Below are positions 29,365 through 39,369 of a DNA stretch of 64,000 nucleotides, one piece after another; within the stretch, counting starts at the first letter, position 1, and every line of letters begins with the position of its first letter. A program made the position numbers and the translations under genes. Origin of the DNA: an uncultured Paracoccaceae bacterium (GTDB lineage: Bacteria > Pseudomonadota > Alphaproteobacteria > Rhodobacterales > Rhodobacteraceae). The DNA is taken from NCBI GenBank assembly GCA_947487205.1, contig CANKVU010000017.1, positions 1 to 64,000 of the forward strand, in the 5' to 3' direction. The notes under the pieces are model-generated. The model was not told the origin of the DNA. It did not search any database and saw only the letters and a program-made list of their open reading frames with translations.

Positions 29365-29720
29365 TCGAGGGCTCCTTTCTTCCATTCGTAGGCAAATCCG
29401 ACGGTCAGCACGGTCAGGAAAACCATCATCGACCAGAAAGCCACGTCGGTCATATCGGCGAAGGTCGTGGCCCACGGAAAGAGGAACGCGATCTCGAGGT
29501 CGAAGATGATGAACAGGATTGCGACAAGGTAGAAGCGCACGTCGAACTTCATCCGCGCATCGTCAAAGGCGTTAAACCCGCATTCATAGGCCGACACCTT
29601 CTCCGGATCGGGATGGCGCACGGCCAGCAACGCCGCTGCCAAGATCAGGATGAGCCCCAAAGCAATGGCAAGACCCAGAAGGATCAGGATCGGCAGGTAG
29701 TCGCTGAGAATGTCGTCCAC
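29355..29720 (-). CDS. nuoA: NADH-quinone oxidoreductase subunit A
   Basis: First gene of the nuo operon; a complex I membrane subunit (ND3 homologue). The 121-residue product has three membrane helices. The conserved loop [23 protein letters not shown] contains the Cys exposed in the deactive state of mitochondrial complex I, and [11 protein letters not shown] follows. The start codon is GTG, with GGAGCG upstream. It overlaps nuoB by a few bases. Confidence 0.95.
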   Translation of the reverse strand: MDDILSDYLPILILLGLAIALGLILILAAALLAVRHPDPEKVSAYECGFNAFDDARMKFDVRFYLVAILFIIFDLEIAFLFPWATTFADMTDVAFWSMMVFLTVLTVGFAYEWKKGALEWE

Positions 29721-29750
29721 GGGCGCGCTCCGTCGGATGGGTCTTGTGGG

Positions 29751-29779
29751 GACTTAGACATCGGCGCACGAAGGGTCAA
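29751..29779 (-). promoter_or_regulatory. candidate promoter of the nuo operon
   Basis: On the minus strand a TTGACC box and a TAAGTC box are separated by 17 bases and lie about 30 bases upstream of the nuoA GTG. The match to the housekeeping sigma consensus is good for the -35 and modest for the -10. The assignment is by pattern only. Confidence 0.45.
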
Positions 29780-29830
29780 CGGGGCGGCCCGTGGCGATTG
29801 GCCCCGGCCGGGGTGGCCTGACCGTCGCGG

Positions 29831-30496
29831 TTAGTCCCAGGCGGGATAGAAGCTCTTGTCGTAGAGCCGCTCGGAGCCCGGGGGCGGCAATGCCTGCTGA
29901 AAGGTTTCGCGCCCAGAGATCGCTTCGTACCAGCGCTCCGTTTCGGGAAATCCGTCGAGGGTCGCAAAGTGCCTGGCCATGTAGACCGCCTGCCCGACCG
30001 AGATGTCGGCGGCCGAGAACCCGCTGGTCAGGAGGTAGTCGCGGTTCTCAACCGGCGTGGAGAGCCGCCCTTCGATCGCGGCATAGCACTTCTTGAGGCG
30101 CGCCGCCTCCAGCTTCATGATCGTCGGGGATCGCATCGCATCCTCGTAGAGTGCGATGTGCTGCTGGGTGAGCGCGGCGGCATGCTGGCTGACCGTCTCC
30201 GCAAAATGCACCCAGATCAGGAAGTCCGGCCTGTCGATGTCGCCCGGCGGACGGCCGAGCCCCCGTTCGGGGAAGCGCTCGCACAGGATCTCGGTAATGG
30301 CGCCGCTCTCCCAGAGCGAGTCCCCGTCAATCTGGAGCGACGGGACCCGGCCCGCCGGGTTCAGGCTCAGATATTCAGGATCGCGCAGGCTGCGATCGAA
30401 CGGATGGATCCTCAGGGAATACTCGACCCCCAACTCGTTGAGCAGCCACAATGTCCGCATGGACCTTGTCTGGTGGCAATGGTGCAGGACGATCAT
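29831..30496 (-). CDS. glutathione S-transferase family protein
   Basis: The 221-residue product has a thioredoxin-like N-terminal domain ending in RVPSLQIDGDSLWESGAI (cis-Pro and the glutathione-binding Glu-Ser pair), then an all-helical C-terminal domain. The N-terminal active-site area reads HHCHQTRSMR, so a Ser or Cys type chemistry is possible. I start at MIVLHHCH, with AAGGA upstream. It is transcribed away from the AT-rich repeat region at 30690 and is independent of nuo, being 110 bases upstream of nuoA. The substrate is unknown. Confidence 0.88.
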   Translation of the reverse strand: MIVLHHCHQTRSMRTLWLLNELGVEYSLRIHPFDRSLRDPEYLSLNPAGRVPSLQIDGDSLWESGAITEILCERFPERGLGRPPGDIDRPDFLIWVHFAETVSQHAAALTQQHIALYEDAMRSPTIMKLEAARLKKCYAAIEGRLSTPVENRDYLLTSGFSAADISVGQAVYMARHFATLDGFPETERWYEAISGRETFQQALPPPGSERLYDKSFYPAWD

Positions 30497-30796
30497 GGAG
30501 TCATTCCTTGCGTTCGGCATCCCGGCTCCGACTGCCCTGCCGTCGGTCTGGGAGACGCGGATCGACCGAACGGGCACCGCCCGGGATGGGGCGTGATGGC
30601 GAACCTGCCGCATATGCCGCAGCGCCGCAAGACGGTTGGATCACCTGCCGAAACTCACTTCGCAGGAAGAACGAATACCTATTTTTATCAGTTCGATAGA
30701 TAACGAAGTTCGATCATTTCGAATTCAATGATGCGCTCCCTCCAGCGACATCCTTTCACGATCAGTCAACCGTCGGGAGGGGCAATCCGGCCTTCT
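30497..30796. other. GST upstream region with AT-rich repeat block
   Basis: No gene is seen here. The left half is the leader of the GST gene. Bases about 30675-30735 are AT-rich and contain the short direct repeats listed separately, so the region probably holds promoter and operator elements. Confidence 0.5.
30690..30722. repeat. two direct copies of AGTTCGAT, 17-base spacing
   Basis: AGTTCGAT occurs at 30690-30697 and again at 30707-30714, and each copy is followed at a similar distance by CGA. The 17-base spacing is near one and a half helical turns. It lies in an AT-rich stretch about 195 bases upstream of the GST start, which fits an operator, but chance is not excluded. Confidence 0.35.
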
Positions 30797-31111
30797 TCAG
30801 GGCTGCGGCAGGAACCCACCGTGTTGGTCGAGGAGATAAACCTGCCTCCCGGTTCCGTGACCGCAGGTGACGATCAGCCACACCGTTCCCTCGCCCGGAC
30901 GCGCGGCGCAGGGGGCCTCCCCGAAACGACGGGCGTGGAGGGTTGCGACCGCATCGATCGCCGAGCTTTCGTCGGGAGCAGATCGCAGCATTCCCTGCCG
31001 GATGCCCAAGAATGCCGTCAGGATCGCCAGCGCGACAAACAGAACCCACCTGAGAGCGATCGCGAACCCGTGCGGGCGGCCTGGCGGACCGGCACGAGAG
31101 TTCCGCGTCAC
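30797..31111 (-). CDS. hypothetical single-pass membrane protein, 104 aa
   Basis: Unrecognised. It has a GTG start 7 bases after the gph stop. One N-terminal membrane helix (about 19-38, ALRWVLFVALAILTAFLGI) is preceded by basic residues, so the C-terminal 65 residues should face the periplasm. That part has two Cys (EAPCAARP and VTCGHG) spaced 16 residues apart, which could form a disulfide. It is co-transcribed with gph. Confidence 0.65.
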   Translation of the reverse strand: MTRNSRAGPPGRPHGFAIALRWVLFVALAILTAFLGIRQGMLRSAPDESSAIDAVATLHARRFGEAPCAARPGEGTVWLIVTCGHGTGRQVYLLDQHGGFLPQP

Positions 31112-31118
31112 GCGCTTG

Positions 31119-31781
31119 TTATTCCAGCATCCGCGCCGCCAGATCGGGCAGGTCGGCGAAACGGTCGAGGACCGCATCAGGGCCCATCTTGGCGATTTCC
31201 CTGCCCCAGGGACCGAATCCCACGAGAATGCAGGGGACGCTGGCGGCGCGCGCGGTCTTCAGGTCGGTTTCGGTATCGCCCACCATCAGGGACCGTTCGC
31301 GATCGCCGCCCGCTCGGGACACGGCCTCCAGGAACGGGGCGGGATCGGGCTTCGATACCGCGAGCGTATCCGCGCCGACTAGGGCCGGCAAGCAATGGGC
31401 GGTTCCCATCGCGTCCATCAGACGGCGCGCCAGATGCTCGGGCTTGTTTGTGCAGATCGCCACCGCAAAGCCCCGGGCACGAAGGGTTTCCACCGCGCCC
31501 CACGCGCCCTCGTAGGGTTGGGAGTGAACGGCGATCGCGGCCCCGTAGGCTTCGAGAAGTCGAGGGTAATCGGCTTCCACCTCGTCCGCCCCGCCCGCGC
31601 CCGTCCGCGCGAAACCCTCGCGCAGCATGGCCCGGCCGCCCCGGAACGCGACGCCGGCATCCGCCACCGGATCGAGCACGTCCCCCAATCCCCGCGCGCG
31701 GAAGCAGTCATTTGCCGCCGCGACCAGATCGGCAGAGGTATCGACGAGAGTTCCGTCCAGATCGAAGACGACGCTGCGCAT
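31119..31781 (-). CDS. gph: phosphoglycolate phosphatase (HAD family)
   Basis: HAD hydrolase likely removing phosphate from 2-phosphoglycolate. The 220-residue product shows motif I FDLDGTLVDT at residues 6-15, motif II Thr in ICTNKP, motif III Lys in VSKPDP and motif IV GDTETDLKTA. An alpha-helical cap lies between motifs I and II. The ATG at 31781 has AGGAGCG upstream. The gene is divergent from glmU, separated by 100 bases. The exact substrate is inferred from the family. Confidence 0.85.
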   Translation of the reverse strand: MRSVVFDLDGTLVDTSADLVAAANDCFRARGLGDVLDPVADAGVAFRGGRAMLREGFARTGAGGADEVEADYPRLLEAYGAAIAVHSQPYEGAWGAVETLRARGFAVAICTNKPEHLARRLMDAMGTAHCLPALVGADTLAVSKPDPAPFLEAVSRAGGDRERSLMVGDTETDLKTARAASVPCILVGFGPWGREIAKMGPDAVLDRFADLPDLAARMLE

Positions 31782-31881
31782 GAACGCTCCTGAAACTGTC
31801 GGTAACGCCGCGCGAGGCGCGCGACTTGCGTGGCTCGACCCGACGGGTAGAACGGCGACACGCAGAAGGAAAGAGCCCGCC

Positions 31882-33231
31882 ATGCCCGTACATCTCGTCG
31901 TTCTGGCCGCCGGCCAGGGCTCGCGCATGAATTCCGACCGGCCGAAGGTGCTGCACGAGATCGGCCAGGCGCCGCTCTTTGTCCACGCGCTGGCGGCGGG
32001 CGCGGCGCTGTCGCCCGAGCGCCGGATCCTCGTCGTGGGCCATGGGGCCGAGGCGGTCCGCGCGGCAGCCCTGGACGAGGATCCCGACATAGCGGTCGTG
32101 GAGCAGGGCGAGCGCCGCGGAACCGCCCATGCGGTCGCGCAGGCCCGGACGGCACTGGCCGGGGCGCAGGGGGACGTGTTCGTCCTTTACGGCGACACCC
32201 CCTTCATCCGTCCCGAGACCCTGTCGATGATGGCTGCGGCGCGCGCCGGGGGGGCATCGGTCGTCGTCCTCGGATTCGAGGCGACCGTGCCTGGCCGCTA
32301 CGGGCGCCTGATCGTCGAGGGCGACGAACTTATCCGCATCGTCGAGTACAAGGACGCCACGGAGGCGGAGCGTGCCATCACGCTCTGCAATTCGGGGGTG
32401 ATCTGCGCCGACGCCGCAATCCTCTTCCAGCTCGTCGATGCGGTGGGGTGCGACAATGCCGCGGAGGAATATTACCTGACCGACATCGTATCCATTGCGC
32501 GCGATCGCGGCCTGCGCTGTACCACCGTCGCCTGCGAGGAGGCCGAGACGATGGGGGTGAACACGCGCCAAGAGCTGGCGCGCGCCGAGGCGACGTTCCA
32601 GGCGCGGCGGCGGGCCGAGGCGTTTGACGACGGCGTGTCCCTGACGGCACCGGAAACGGTGTTCTTCGCCCATGACACCGTGATCGGGCGCGATGCGACG
32701 ATCGAGCCGCATGTCATCTTCGGGCCCGGGGTGACGATCGAATCGGGCGCCACGATCCGCGCGTTCTCGCATCTCGAGGGCGCGCATGTCGGCGACGGGG
32801 CGGTGATCGGTCCCTATGCCCGCCTCCGACCCGGCGCGGAAATTGGCGGCGATGCTAGGATCGGCAATTTCGTCGAGATCAAGTCGGCCGAGATCGGCCC
32901 TGGCGCCAAGGTGAACCATCTCAGCTATGTGGGTGATGCGACCGTGGGCGAACGCGCCAATCTCGGCGCCGGCACCGTGACGTGCAATTACGACGGGGTC
33001 TTCAAGCATCGCACCGAGATCGGAGCGCAGGCCTTCATCGGCTCATCCACGATGCTGGTCGCACCCGTCCGGATCGGCACCGGCGCCATGACCGGGTCGG
33101 GATCGGTCATCACCCAGGATGTGCCGGACGACGCGCTCGCGATCGCCCGGGCGCGGCAATCCAACAAGGAGGGACTGGCGCGCCGGTTGATGTCGAAGCT
33201 CCGCGCGAACAAGGCGAAGAGGACGAACTGA
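31882..33231 (+). CDS. glmU: bifunctional GlcNAc-1-P uridyltransferase/glucosamine-1-P acetyltransferase
   Basis: Makes UDP-N-acetylglucosamine for peptidoglycan and lipopolysaccharide. The 449-residue product has the pyrophosphorylase loop LAAGQGSRM and the Lys in RPKVLHEIG at the N-terminus. From about residue 245 it has a left-handed beta-helix of hexapeptide repeats (IGRDAT, IEPHVI and so on), with the acetyltransferase motif NFVEIK and the NLGAGTVTCNYDG signature. The start is at MPVHLVV, with GAAGGA upstream. Its TGA overlaps the glmS ATG (TGATG). Confidence 0.96.
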   Translation: MPVHLVVLAAGQGSRMNSDRPKVLHEIGQAPLFVHALAAGAALSPERRILVVGHGAEAVRAAALDEDPDIAVVEQGERRGTAHAVAQARTALAGAQGDVFVLYGDTPFIRPETLSMMAAARAGGASVVVLGFEATVPGRYGRLIVEGDELIRIVEYKDATEAERAITLCNSGVICADAAILFQLVDAVGCDNAAEEYYLTDIVSIARDRGLRCTTVACEEAETMGVNTRQELARAEATFQARRRAEAFDDGVSLTAPETVFFAHDTVIGRDATIEPHVIFGPGVTIESGATIRAFSHLEGAHVGDGAVIGPYARLRPGAEIGGDARIGNFVEIKSAEIGPGAKVNHLSYVGDATVGERANLGAGTVTCNYDGVFKHRTEIGAQAFIGSSTMLVAPVRIGTGAMTGSGSVITQDVPDDALAIARARQSNKEGLARRLMSKLRANKAKRTN

Positions 33232-35042
33232 TGTGTGGAATTGTCGGGATACTCGCAAATTACGAGGTCTCCCCGGTCATCCTCGAAGCGCTGAGGCGGC
33301 TCGAATACCGCGGCTATGACAGTGCGGGAATCGCCACGCTGTCGAACGGCCGGCTGGATCGGCGTCGTTCGGTCGGCAAGCTGGTGAACCTGTCGAACAC
33401 GCTGGTCCACGACCCCCTTCCCGGTCGCGTCGGGATCGGCCACACCCGCTGGGCGACCCATGGCAAGCCGACGGTGGCGAACGCCCATCCCCATCGGGCC
33501 GGCCCCGTCGCCGTCGTCCACAACGGGATCATCGAGAATTACGAGGAGCTGCGCCGGGAACTGGTCGCGCGGAACTACGCGGCCGAAAGCGAGACCGACA
33601 CCGAAACCGTCGCGCTTCTCTGCCAGGCATACATGGACGATGGCGCCAGCCCCGAGGAGGGCGTTCGCCGCACCCTGGGCCGCCTGAAGGGGGCCTTCGC
33701 CCTCGTCTTCCTCTTTGACGGCGAGGAGGATCTGATGATCGCCGCCCGGCGTGGCTCTCCCCTTGCCGTCGCGCATAACGGCACCGAAGGGTTCGTGGGG
33801 TCGGACGCCATAGCGCTTGCGCCATTGGTGGATCGACTGATCTACCTCGAAGAGGAGGACTGGGCCGTGGTCCGGCGCGGCGGCGTGTCGATCCGCGACG
33901 CTGCCGGGCGGCCGGTCGACCGGGTCGCCTCGCGCATCGCAGCCGAAGCCGGCCGGGTGGAGAAGGGCGGGCATCGCCATTGGATGGCCAAAGAGATCCA
34001 CGAGCAACCGGGCGTCGTGGACCGCTGCCTGTCCAGTTACCTCGACGGAGAGCACGTCGTGTTGCCCGAGGGGCAGATCGACTTCTCCACCGTTCGCCGG
34101 ATCGTGATGGTGGCCTGCGGAACCGCCTTCTATGCCTGCCAAGTCGCTAAGTACTGGTTCGAGAGGGTCGCACGCCTTCCCGTCGAAGTCGATGTGGCCA
34201 GCGAATTCCGCTACCGCGAGCCCCCGATCGAGGAGGGGACGCTGGCGATATTCGTCAGTCAGTCGGGCGAGACGGCAGATACGCTGGCCGCGTTGCGGTA
34301 CTGCCGTGGAAAGGCGAAGATCCTGTCGGTCATCAACGTCGAAAGCTCTTCCATCGCGCGGGAATCCGACATGGCGCTGTCGATCCAGGCCGGTGTGGAG
34401 ATCGGCGTCGCATCCACCAAGGCGTTCACCTGTCAATTGACGGTGCTGGCATTGCTGACGCTCAAGGCGGCCGCGGATAGGGGAGCGGCAGACCCGCAGG
34501 TCGCAAGTCGACACTTGGCGGACCTGCGGCGTGTGCCCGCTCTGCTGAGCCAAGCGCTGAACTTGGAGGATCGTCTGGCCGAGATCGCCCTCTCCCTCTC
34601 GGAGGCGAGCGATATCCTGTTCCTGGGGCGTGGCGCCCTCTATCCCCTCGCCATGGAAGGGGCGCTCAAGATGAAGGAGATCAGTTACATACATGCCGAA
34701 GGGTATGCATCGGGAGAGCTGAAGCACGGACCCATCGCGCTGGTGGACGAACATGTGCCCGTCATCGTCCTCGCGCCGTCCGATCCGCTTTTCGGCAAGA
34801 CCAAGTCCAACATGCAGGAAGTCATGGCGCGTAACGGCCACGTGGTGCTGGTTTCGGACGCGGACGGCCTGAGGGGAGAAACGCAATCCTGGCGACATGT
34901 CGAGATGCCGCGTGTCCCCGACCTGTGGGCGCCGATCCTTTATGCCGTTCCGGCCCAGCTTCTGGCCTATCACACGGCGCTGGCGAAGGGGACGGACGTG
35001 GACCAGCCGCGAAACCTCGCCAAATCCGTGACGGTGGAATAG
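33231..35042 (+). CDS. glmS: glutamine--fructose-6-phosphate aminotransferase (isomerizing)
   Basis: Makes glucosamine-6-phosphate from fructose-6-phosphate and glutamine, the entry step to GlcNAc. The 603-residue product begins MCGIVGI, with Cys2 as glutaminase nucleophile. The NTN-hydrolase domain contains GHTRWATHG, and two SIS sugar-binding domains (SQSGETADT, near 350) follow. The C-terminal end DQPRNLAKSVTVE is the family hallmark. It is directly coupled to glmU, placing the first and last parts of the pathway together. I see no glmS ribozyme; there is no leader. Confidence 0.96.
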   Translation: MCGIVGILANYEVSPVILEALRRLEYRGYDSAGIATLSNGRLDRRRSVGKLVNLSNTLVHDPLPGRVGIGHTRWATHGKPTVANAHPHRAGPVAVVHNGIIENYEELRRELVARNYAAESETDTETVALLCQAYMDDGASPEEGVRRTLGRLKGAFALVFLFDGEEDLMIAARRGSPLAVAHNGTEGFVGSDAIALAPLVDRLIYLEEEDWAVVRRGGVSIRDAAGRPVDRVASRIAAEAGRVEKGGHRHWMAKEIHEQPGVVDRCLSSYLDGEHVVLPEGQIDFSTVRRIVMVACGTAFYACQVAKYWFERVARLPVEVDVASEFRYREPPIEEGTLAIFVSQSGETADTLAALRYCRGKAKILSVINVESSSIARESDMALSIQAGVEIGVASTKAFTCQLTVLALLTLKAAADRGAADPQVASRHLADLRRVPALLSQALNLEDRLAEIALSLSEASDILFLGRGALYPLAMEGALKMKEISYIHAEGYASGELKHGPIALVDEHVPVIVLAPSDPLFGKTKSNMQEVMARNGHVVLVSDADGLRGETQSWRHVEMPRVPDLWAPILYAVPAQLLAYHTALAKGTDVDQPRNLAKSVTVE

Positions 35043-35349
35043 CTCTTCGGGCGCCTTCCGGGGCGTGTCGCAGGGCTATCGCCCCGTTCGGACCGGGATG
35101 CTGATTGCGAGCTACCACCATGGGGTACTTACGAAAGTGTGACGACGCATGGGTGCGCTTCAAGGAGGCGGGGCTGGGTGGAGCGTCTGACAGAATGGCC
35201 CAGATCGGCTTCCGGTCGGGCCGAGGCGTATTTCCGGTAATCCGTTTATCGTGATCGCCCTAGGTTGCCAGAATAACTTAGACATTGGCCTGGAATGCCG
35301 GCGCGAACGGCATGACGAGTGAGATCCTGCAGATCAAGAGCCTGCCGTG
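35043..35349. other. intergenic between glmS and nnrD
   Basis: These 307 bases lie between convergent genes. A 44-codon frame (35120-35254, plus strand) is present, but it has no ribosome site or coding bias that convinces me. No clear terminator hairpin with a T-run is visible. Confidence 0.45.
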
Positions 35350-36864
35350 CTAGGGCGCCGAAAGGACCGCTGGAAGGAGATCGGGGAGATCCTCGGCTAT
35401 GAGGCCGGGGCCGAAGCGACGTGCCGCCTCGGCGTGAAGCCAGACGGCGCGTTCCGCGGCTCTGGCACCGGCCACTCCGTCGGGGGCGAGAAGGCCGGTG
35501 ATCAGACCCGCCAGCACGTCCCCGGCCCCGGCCGTCGCAAGCTGCGGCACCGCGAGGTCGTAGAGCGCGGAGTGAACCCCCACCACCCCATCCGGCCGGG
35601 CGACAATTGTCGCTTCTCCCTTCAGCAGGATCACGGCGCCGGCGCGGCGAGCGGCTTCTCGTGCGGCGAGGACCTTCGACCCCTGTCGCGTAACCTGGCC
35701 GAGATCGGGAAACAGGCGCGCGAACTCTCCTTCGTGCGGGGTCAGCACGCAATCGGCGTGAAGCTGGCGGAAAAGCGCCTCTGGATCGTCCGAAAAACTC
35801 GTGAGCGCGTCGGCATCGAGGACGGCGCGGCGGCCCGAGCCGAGCACCGCCTCCACCAGGTCGCGCGTCCCCTGCCCCGTGCCCAGGCCCGGACCGAGGC
35901 AAACAACGGAGAGGCGCGCGTCCTCGAGAAGGCGCTTCAGGCCGGTCGCCCCGACCACGGGGCGCAGCATGACGGCATCGAGCCGGGCGGCATTCTCCAC
36001 GATGGCATCGGGGGGGCAGGCCAATGTGACAAGCCCGGCCCCCGCCCTCAAGGCCGCGCGCGCGGCCATGCGGGCCGCGCCACCACGCCCCGATCTGCCT
36101 GCCAGAACCACCGCGTGACCGCGATCGTACTTGTGTCCGCCGCGGCCAAGCGCCGTGGCGCGGCGCAGCCAGGCGGCTCGGTCAGTATCCGGCGCGATGG
36201 CATGGATGCCGGCGCGCGGCCCCCTCTCGAGGCCGATATCGACCACCAACGGCCGCTGGGCGGCGGCAGGCGACAGATAAAGCCCCACCTTGGGCGCGTG
36301 AAAGGTGACGCAGAGATCGGGCAGGAGGTGGTACAGGTCGGACTGCCCCTCGGGAGCCAGCCATCTGCCGGTATCCACGTCGAACCCGGACGGGCAATCG
36401 ACCGCCACCGTGCGGACGCCCCAGCCCCGCAGGGATTGCCAGACGGTCGCCGCCTCCTCGGGGATCGAGCGCGACAGGCCAATTCCGAAGAGGGCATCCA
36501 CCACCAGCTCGGCCGGTGTGTCTGCGATCTCCGACAACGGCCGGATTTCGCCGATCGCACGCCAGCGGTCGAGATTGGTGCGCGCATCGCCCGCGATCTG
36601 GGACGGGTCCCCCCAGAGACCGACGCGCACCTGCCAGCCCCGGGCGTGCAGGATCCGAGCCATGACGAATCCGTCGCCGCCATTGTTGCCCGGCCCGCAA
36701 AGCACCACGGCACGGGCGGGCGCTAGGCCGGGCCAGGCGTCATGAAGCGCGGAGACGGCGCCGCGGCCGGCCCGCTCCATCAGATCGAGACCGGTTACCC
36801 TGCCGCTTTCGATGGCATCCCGCTCGATTTCGCGCATCTCTTCGGCAGTCAGCAGCTCGGCCAT
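35350..36864 (-). CDS. nnrD: bifunctional NAD(P)H-hydrate epimerase / ADP-dependent dehydratase
   Basis: Repairs damaged hydrated NAD(P)H. The first about 210 residues of the 504-residue product are the YjeF_N epimerase, with GPGNNGGDGFVMARIL and VVDALFGIGL. The remainder is the YjeF_C carbohydrate-kinase-like dehydratase, with LGPGLGT, LTPHEGEFARL, KGEATIVA and TAGAGDVLAG, whose Asp is catalytic. I start at MAELLTAEEM, with GAAGGA upstream. The gene is divergent from glnB. In other bacteria this product is also named NnrD/NnrE or YjeF. Confidence 0.94.
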   Translation of the reverse strand: MAELLTAEEMREIERDAIESGRVTGLDLMERAGRGAVSALHDAWPGLAPARAVVLCGPGNNGGDGFVMARILHARGWQVRVGLWGDPSQIAGDARTNLDRWRAIGEIRPLSEIADTPAELVVDALFGIGLSRSIPEEAATVWQSLRGWGVRTVAVDCPSGFDVDTGRWLAPEGQSDLYHLLPDLCVTFHAPKVGLYLSPAAAQRPLVVDIGLERGPRAGIHAIAPDTDRAAWLRRATALGRGGHKYDRGHAVVLAGRSGRGGAARMAARAALRAGAGLVTLACPPDAIVENAARLDAVMLRPVVGATGLKRLLEDARLSVVCLGPGLGTGQGTRDLVEAVLGSGRRAVLDADALTSFSDDPEALFRQLHADCVLTPHEGEFARLFPDLGQVTRQGSKVLAAREAARRAGAVILLKGEATIVARPDGVVGVHSALYDLAVPQLATAGAGDVLAGLITGLLAPDGVAGARAAERAVWLHAEAARRFGPGLIAEDLPDLLPAVLSAP

Positions 36865-37004
36865 CAATTTTCCTTCGCGGTTAGCCGTGTAACAAGGCAC
36901 GACGCATAAAAGTTAGGCAACATACGTCAAAGCTACGGGCAGGCATGGCAGGCTGAGGCGGTCCCGATTGAGGCACAGCGCGGGGCGTGGTCTGTCGCGA
37001 CTGA

Positions 37005-37367
<363 letters not shown>

Positions 37368-37409
37368 ACCGACCGCATCAGACAATCCAATCGACACAGA
37401 GAGGGACCC

Positions 37410-38816
37410 ATGAGTTCAAGCGACATGCTGAAGACGATTTCCGACGAGGACATCGAATACGTCGACCTGCGTTTCACCGATCCCCGCGGCAAGCTGCAAC
37501 ACGTCACCGTCATGGCCCACGAGGTCGACGAGGATTTCCTCGAAGAGGGGATGATGTTCGACGGATCGTCGATCGCCGGCTGGAAATCCATCGAGCAGTC
37601 GGACATGAAGCTCATGCCCGACCCGGCATCGGCCTATATCGATCCCTTCTATGCCGAGAAGACGCTGGCCGTCCATTGCACGGTCTACGAGCCCGATACG
37701 ATGGAGCGCTACGATCGCGATCCACGCGGCACCGCCCGGAACGCCGAAGACTATCTCAAAGCGTCCGGCATCGGCGATACGGCGTTCATGGGCCCCGAGG
37801 CCGAGTTCTTCCTGTTCGATGACGTCCGCTACGCCGTCACGATCAACAAGGTCTCCTACCAGGTCGATGCCGTCGACGGATCTTGGAACACCGATGCGGA
37901 GTTCGAAACCGGAAACACCGGCCACCGCCCCGGCGTCAAGGGAGGCTATTTCCCGGTAAACCCGATCGACGACGGTCAGGATCTCCGCTCCGAGATGCTG
38001 TCCACGATGAAGCGGATGGGGATGAAGGTGGACAAGCACCACCACGAGGTCGCCTCCTGCCAGCACGAACTGGGTCTCGTCTTTTCCACCCTTACCGATC
38101 AGGCCGACCACCTGCAGAAATACAAGTACGTCGTGCAGAACGTGGCCCATGCCTACGGGAAGTCGGCGACGTTCATGCCCAAGCCCATCGCGGGCGACAA
38201 CGGAACCGGCATGCATGTCAACATGTCGATCTGGAAGGACGGCAAGCCGATCTTCGCCGGAGACAAGTATGCCGACCTCTCCGATGAGGCGCTGTATTTC
38301 ATCGGCGGCATCCTGAAGCACGCCAAGGCGCTGAACGCCTTCACGAACCCCACGACGAACAGTTACAAGCGGCTGATCCCGGGATTCGAGGCGCCGGTGC
38401 TGCGGGCCTATTCTGCCCGCAACCGTTCCGGCTGCGTGCGCATCCCCTGGGCCGAGAGCCCCAAGGCCAAGCGCGTCGAGGCCCGTTTCCCCGACCCGGC
38501 GGCGAACCCCTACCTCGCCTTCTCCGCGCTCCTGATGGCGGGGCTCGACGGGATCAAGAACAAGATCCATCCCGGCGAGGCCATGGACAAGGATCTCTAC
38601 GACCTGCCGCCCGAGGAACTCGCGGACATCCCGACCGTGTGCCACTCCCTGCGAGAGGCGCTTGAGGAGCTGGAAAAGGATCAGGACTTCCTGCTCGCCG
38701 GGGATGTCTTCACCCGCTCCCAGATCAAGGGCTACATGGATCTCAAGTGGGAGGAGATCTACGCCTACGAGCACACGCCGCACCCGATGGAGTTCAAGCT
38801 GTATTACAGCTGCTGA
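37410..38816 (+). CDS. glnA: glutamine synthetase, type I
   Basis: ATP-dependent ligation of ammonia to glutamate. The 468-residue product has the beta-grasp N-terminal domain, the latch DGSSIAGW, the Glu-rich metal-site motif [24 protein letters not shown] (ATP region), and [10 protein letters not shown]. The adenylylation-site loop [10 protein letters not shown] has Tyr near residue 397, as in the GSI-beta class controlled by GlnE. It is co-transcribed with glnB and followed by a strong terminator. Confidence 0.97.
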   Translation: MSSSDMLKTISDEDIEYVDLRFTDPRGKLQHVTVMAHEVDEDFLEEGMMFDGSSIAGWKSIEQSDMKLMPDPASAYIDPFYAEKTLAVHCTVYEPDTMERYDRDPRGTARNAEDYLKASGIGDTAFMGPEAEFFLFDDVRYAVTINKVSYQVDAVDGSWNTDAEFETGNTGHRPGVKGGYFPVNPIDDGQDLRSEMLSTMKRMGMKVDKHHHEVASCQHELGLVFSTLTDQADHLQKYKYVVQNVAHAYGKSATFMPKPIAGDNGTGMHVNMSIWKDGKPIFAGDKYADLSDEALYFIGGILKHAKALNAFTNPTTNSYKRLIPGFEAPVLRAYSARNRSGCVRIPWAESPKAKRVEARFPDPAANPYLAFSALLMAGLDGIKNKIHPGEAMDKDLYDLPPEELADIPTVCHSLREALEELEKDQDFLLAGDVFTRSQIKGYMDLKWEEIYAYEHTPHPMEFKLYYSC

Positions 38817-38842
38817 GCTCAATCCCGGACGATGCACACAGG

Positions 38843-38870
38843 AAAGGGCGCCCCATCGGGGCGCCCTTTT
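38843..38870 (+). terminator. rho-independent terminator after glnA
   Basis: A 9-base GC stem, GGGCGCCCC and GGGGCGCCC, has a 3-base loop. It is preceded by AAA and followed by TTTT, and it sits 27 bases after the glnA stop. It is the best-formed terminator in the window. Confidence 0.9.
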
Positions 38871-38887
38871 CGCGCCCGCCGCCCACG

Positions 38888-38920
38888 AAAAGGGCCGCGG
38901 CGGAGATCCCGGCGCGGCCC
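38888..38920 (-). terminator. terminator after ndk
   Basis: Read on the minus strand, an 8-base stem (GGGCCGCG with CGCGGCCC) encloses a 13-base loop and is followed by TTTT. It lies 27 bases beyond the ndk stop, back to back with the glnA terminator. Confidence 0.75.
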
Positions 38921-38946
38921 TGGTCGCAAGTGTTGATCGTGGCGGC

Positions 38947-39369
38947 TCAGCCGACGATGTCGCGGCCGGCGAAGAAGTACGAGATCTCGTCGCTCGCGGT
39001 CTCGGGCGCATCGGAGCCGTGGACCGAGTTTTCACCCACGCTGTCGGCGAACTCAGCGCGGATCGTCCCGGGATCGGCGTCAGCGGGGTTCGTGGCGCCC
39101 ATCACTTCGCGGTTCTTCGCGATCGCCCCCTCGCCTTCCAGCACCTGGACGACGACAGGCCCCGACGACATGAACTCGCACAGCTCGTCATAGAACGGAC
39201 GCTCGGCATGGACGCGATAGAACTCCCCGGCCTGCGCCTTGGTCAGCTGGACCCGCTTCTGCGCGACGATCCTGAGGCCCGCATCCTCGAACTTGGCGTT
39301 GATTTTGCCGGTGAGATTGCGCCGCGTGGCATCCGGCTTGATGATGGAAAGCGTACGTTCGGTGGCCAT
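38947..39369 (-). CDS. ndk: nucleoside diphosphate kinase
   Basis: Balances nucleoside triphosphate pools by phosphate transfer through a phosphohistidine. The 140-residue product starts [18 protein letters not shown] and contains the active-site His motif [12 protein letters not shown]. Length and motif fit the family exactly. The start follows a GAGAAAGAGG-type ribosome site. It is a single gene with its own terminator. Confidence 0.97.
   Translation of the reverse strand: MATERTLSIIKPDATRRNLTGKINAKFEDAGLRIVAQKRVQLTKAQAGEFYRVHAERPFYDELCEFMSSGPVVVQVLEGEGAIAKNREVMGATNPADADPGTIRAEFADSVGENSVHGSDAPETASDEISYFFAGRDIVG

Noticed and set aside
33200..33231. glmS ribozyme or riboswitch before glmS
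   Set aside because: glmS overlaps glmU directly, leaving no leader, and such ribozymes are typical of Firmicutes.
35120..35254. 44-codon ORF in the glmS-nnrD gap
   Set aside because: No ribosome site, no clear codon bias and no recognisable product.
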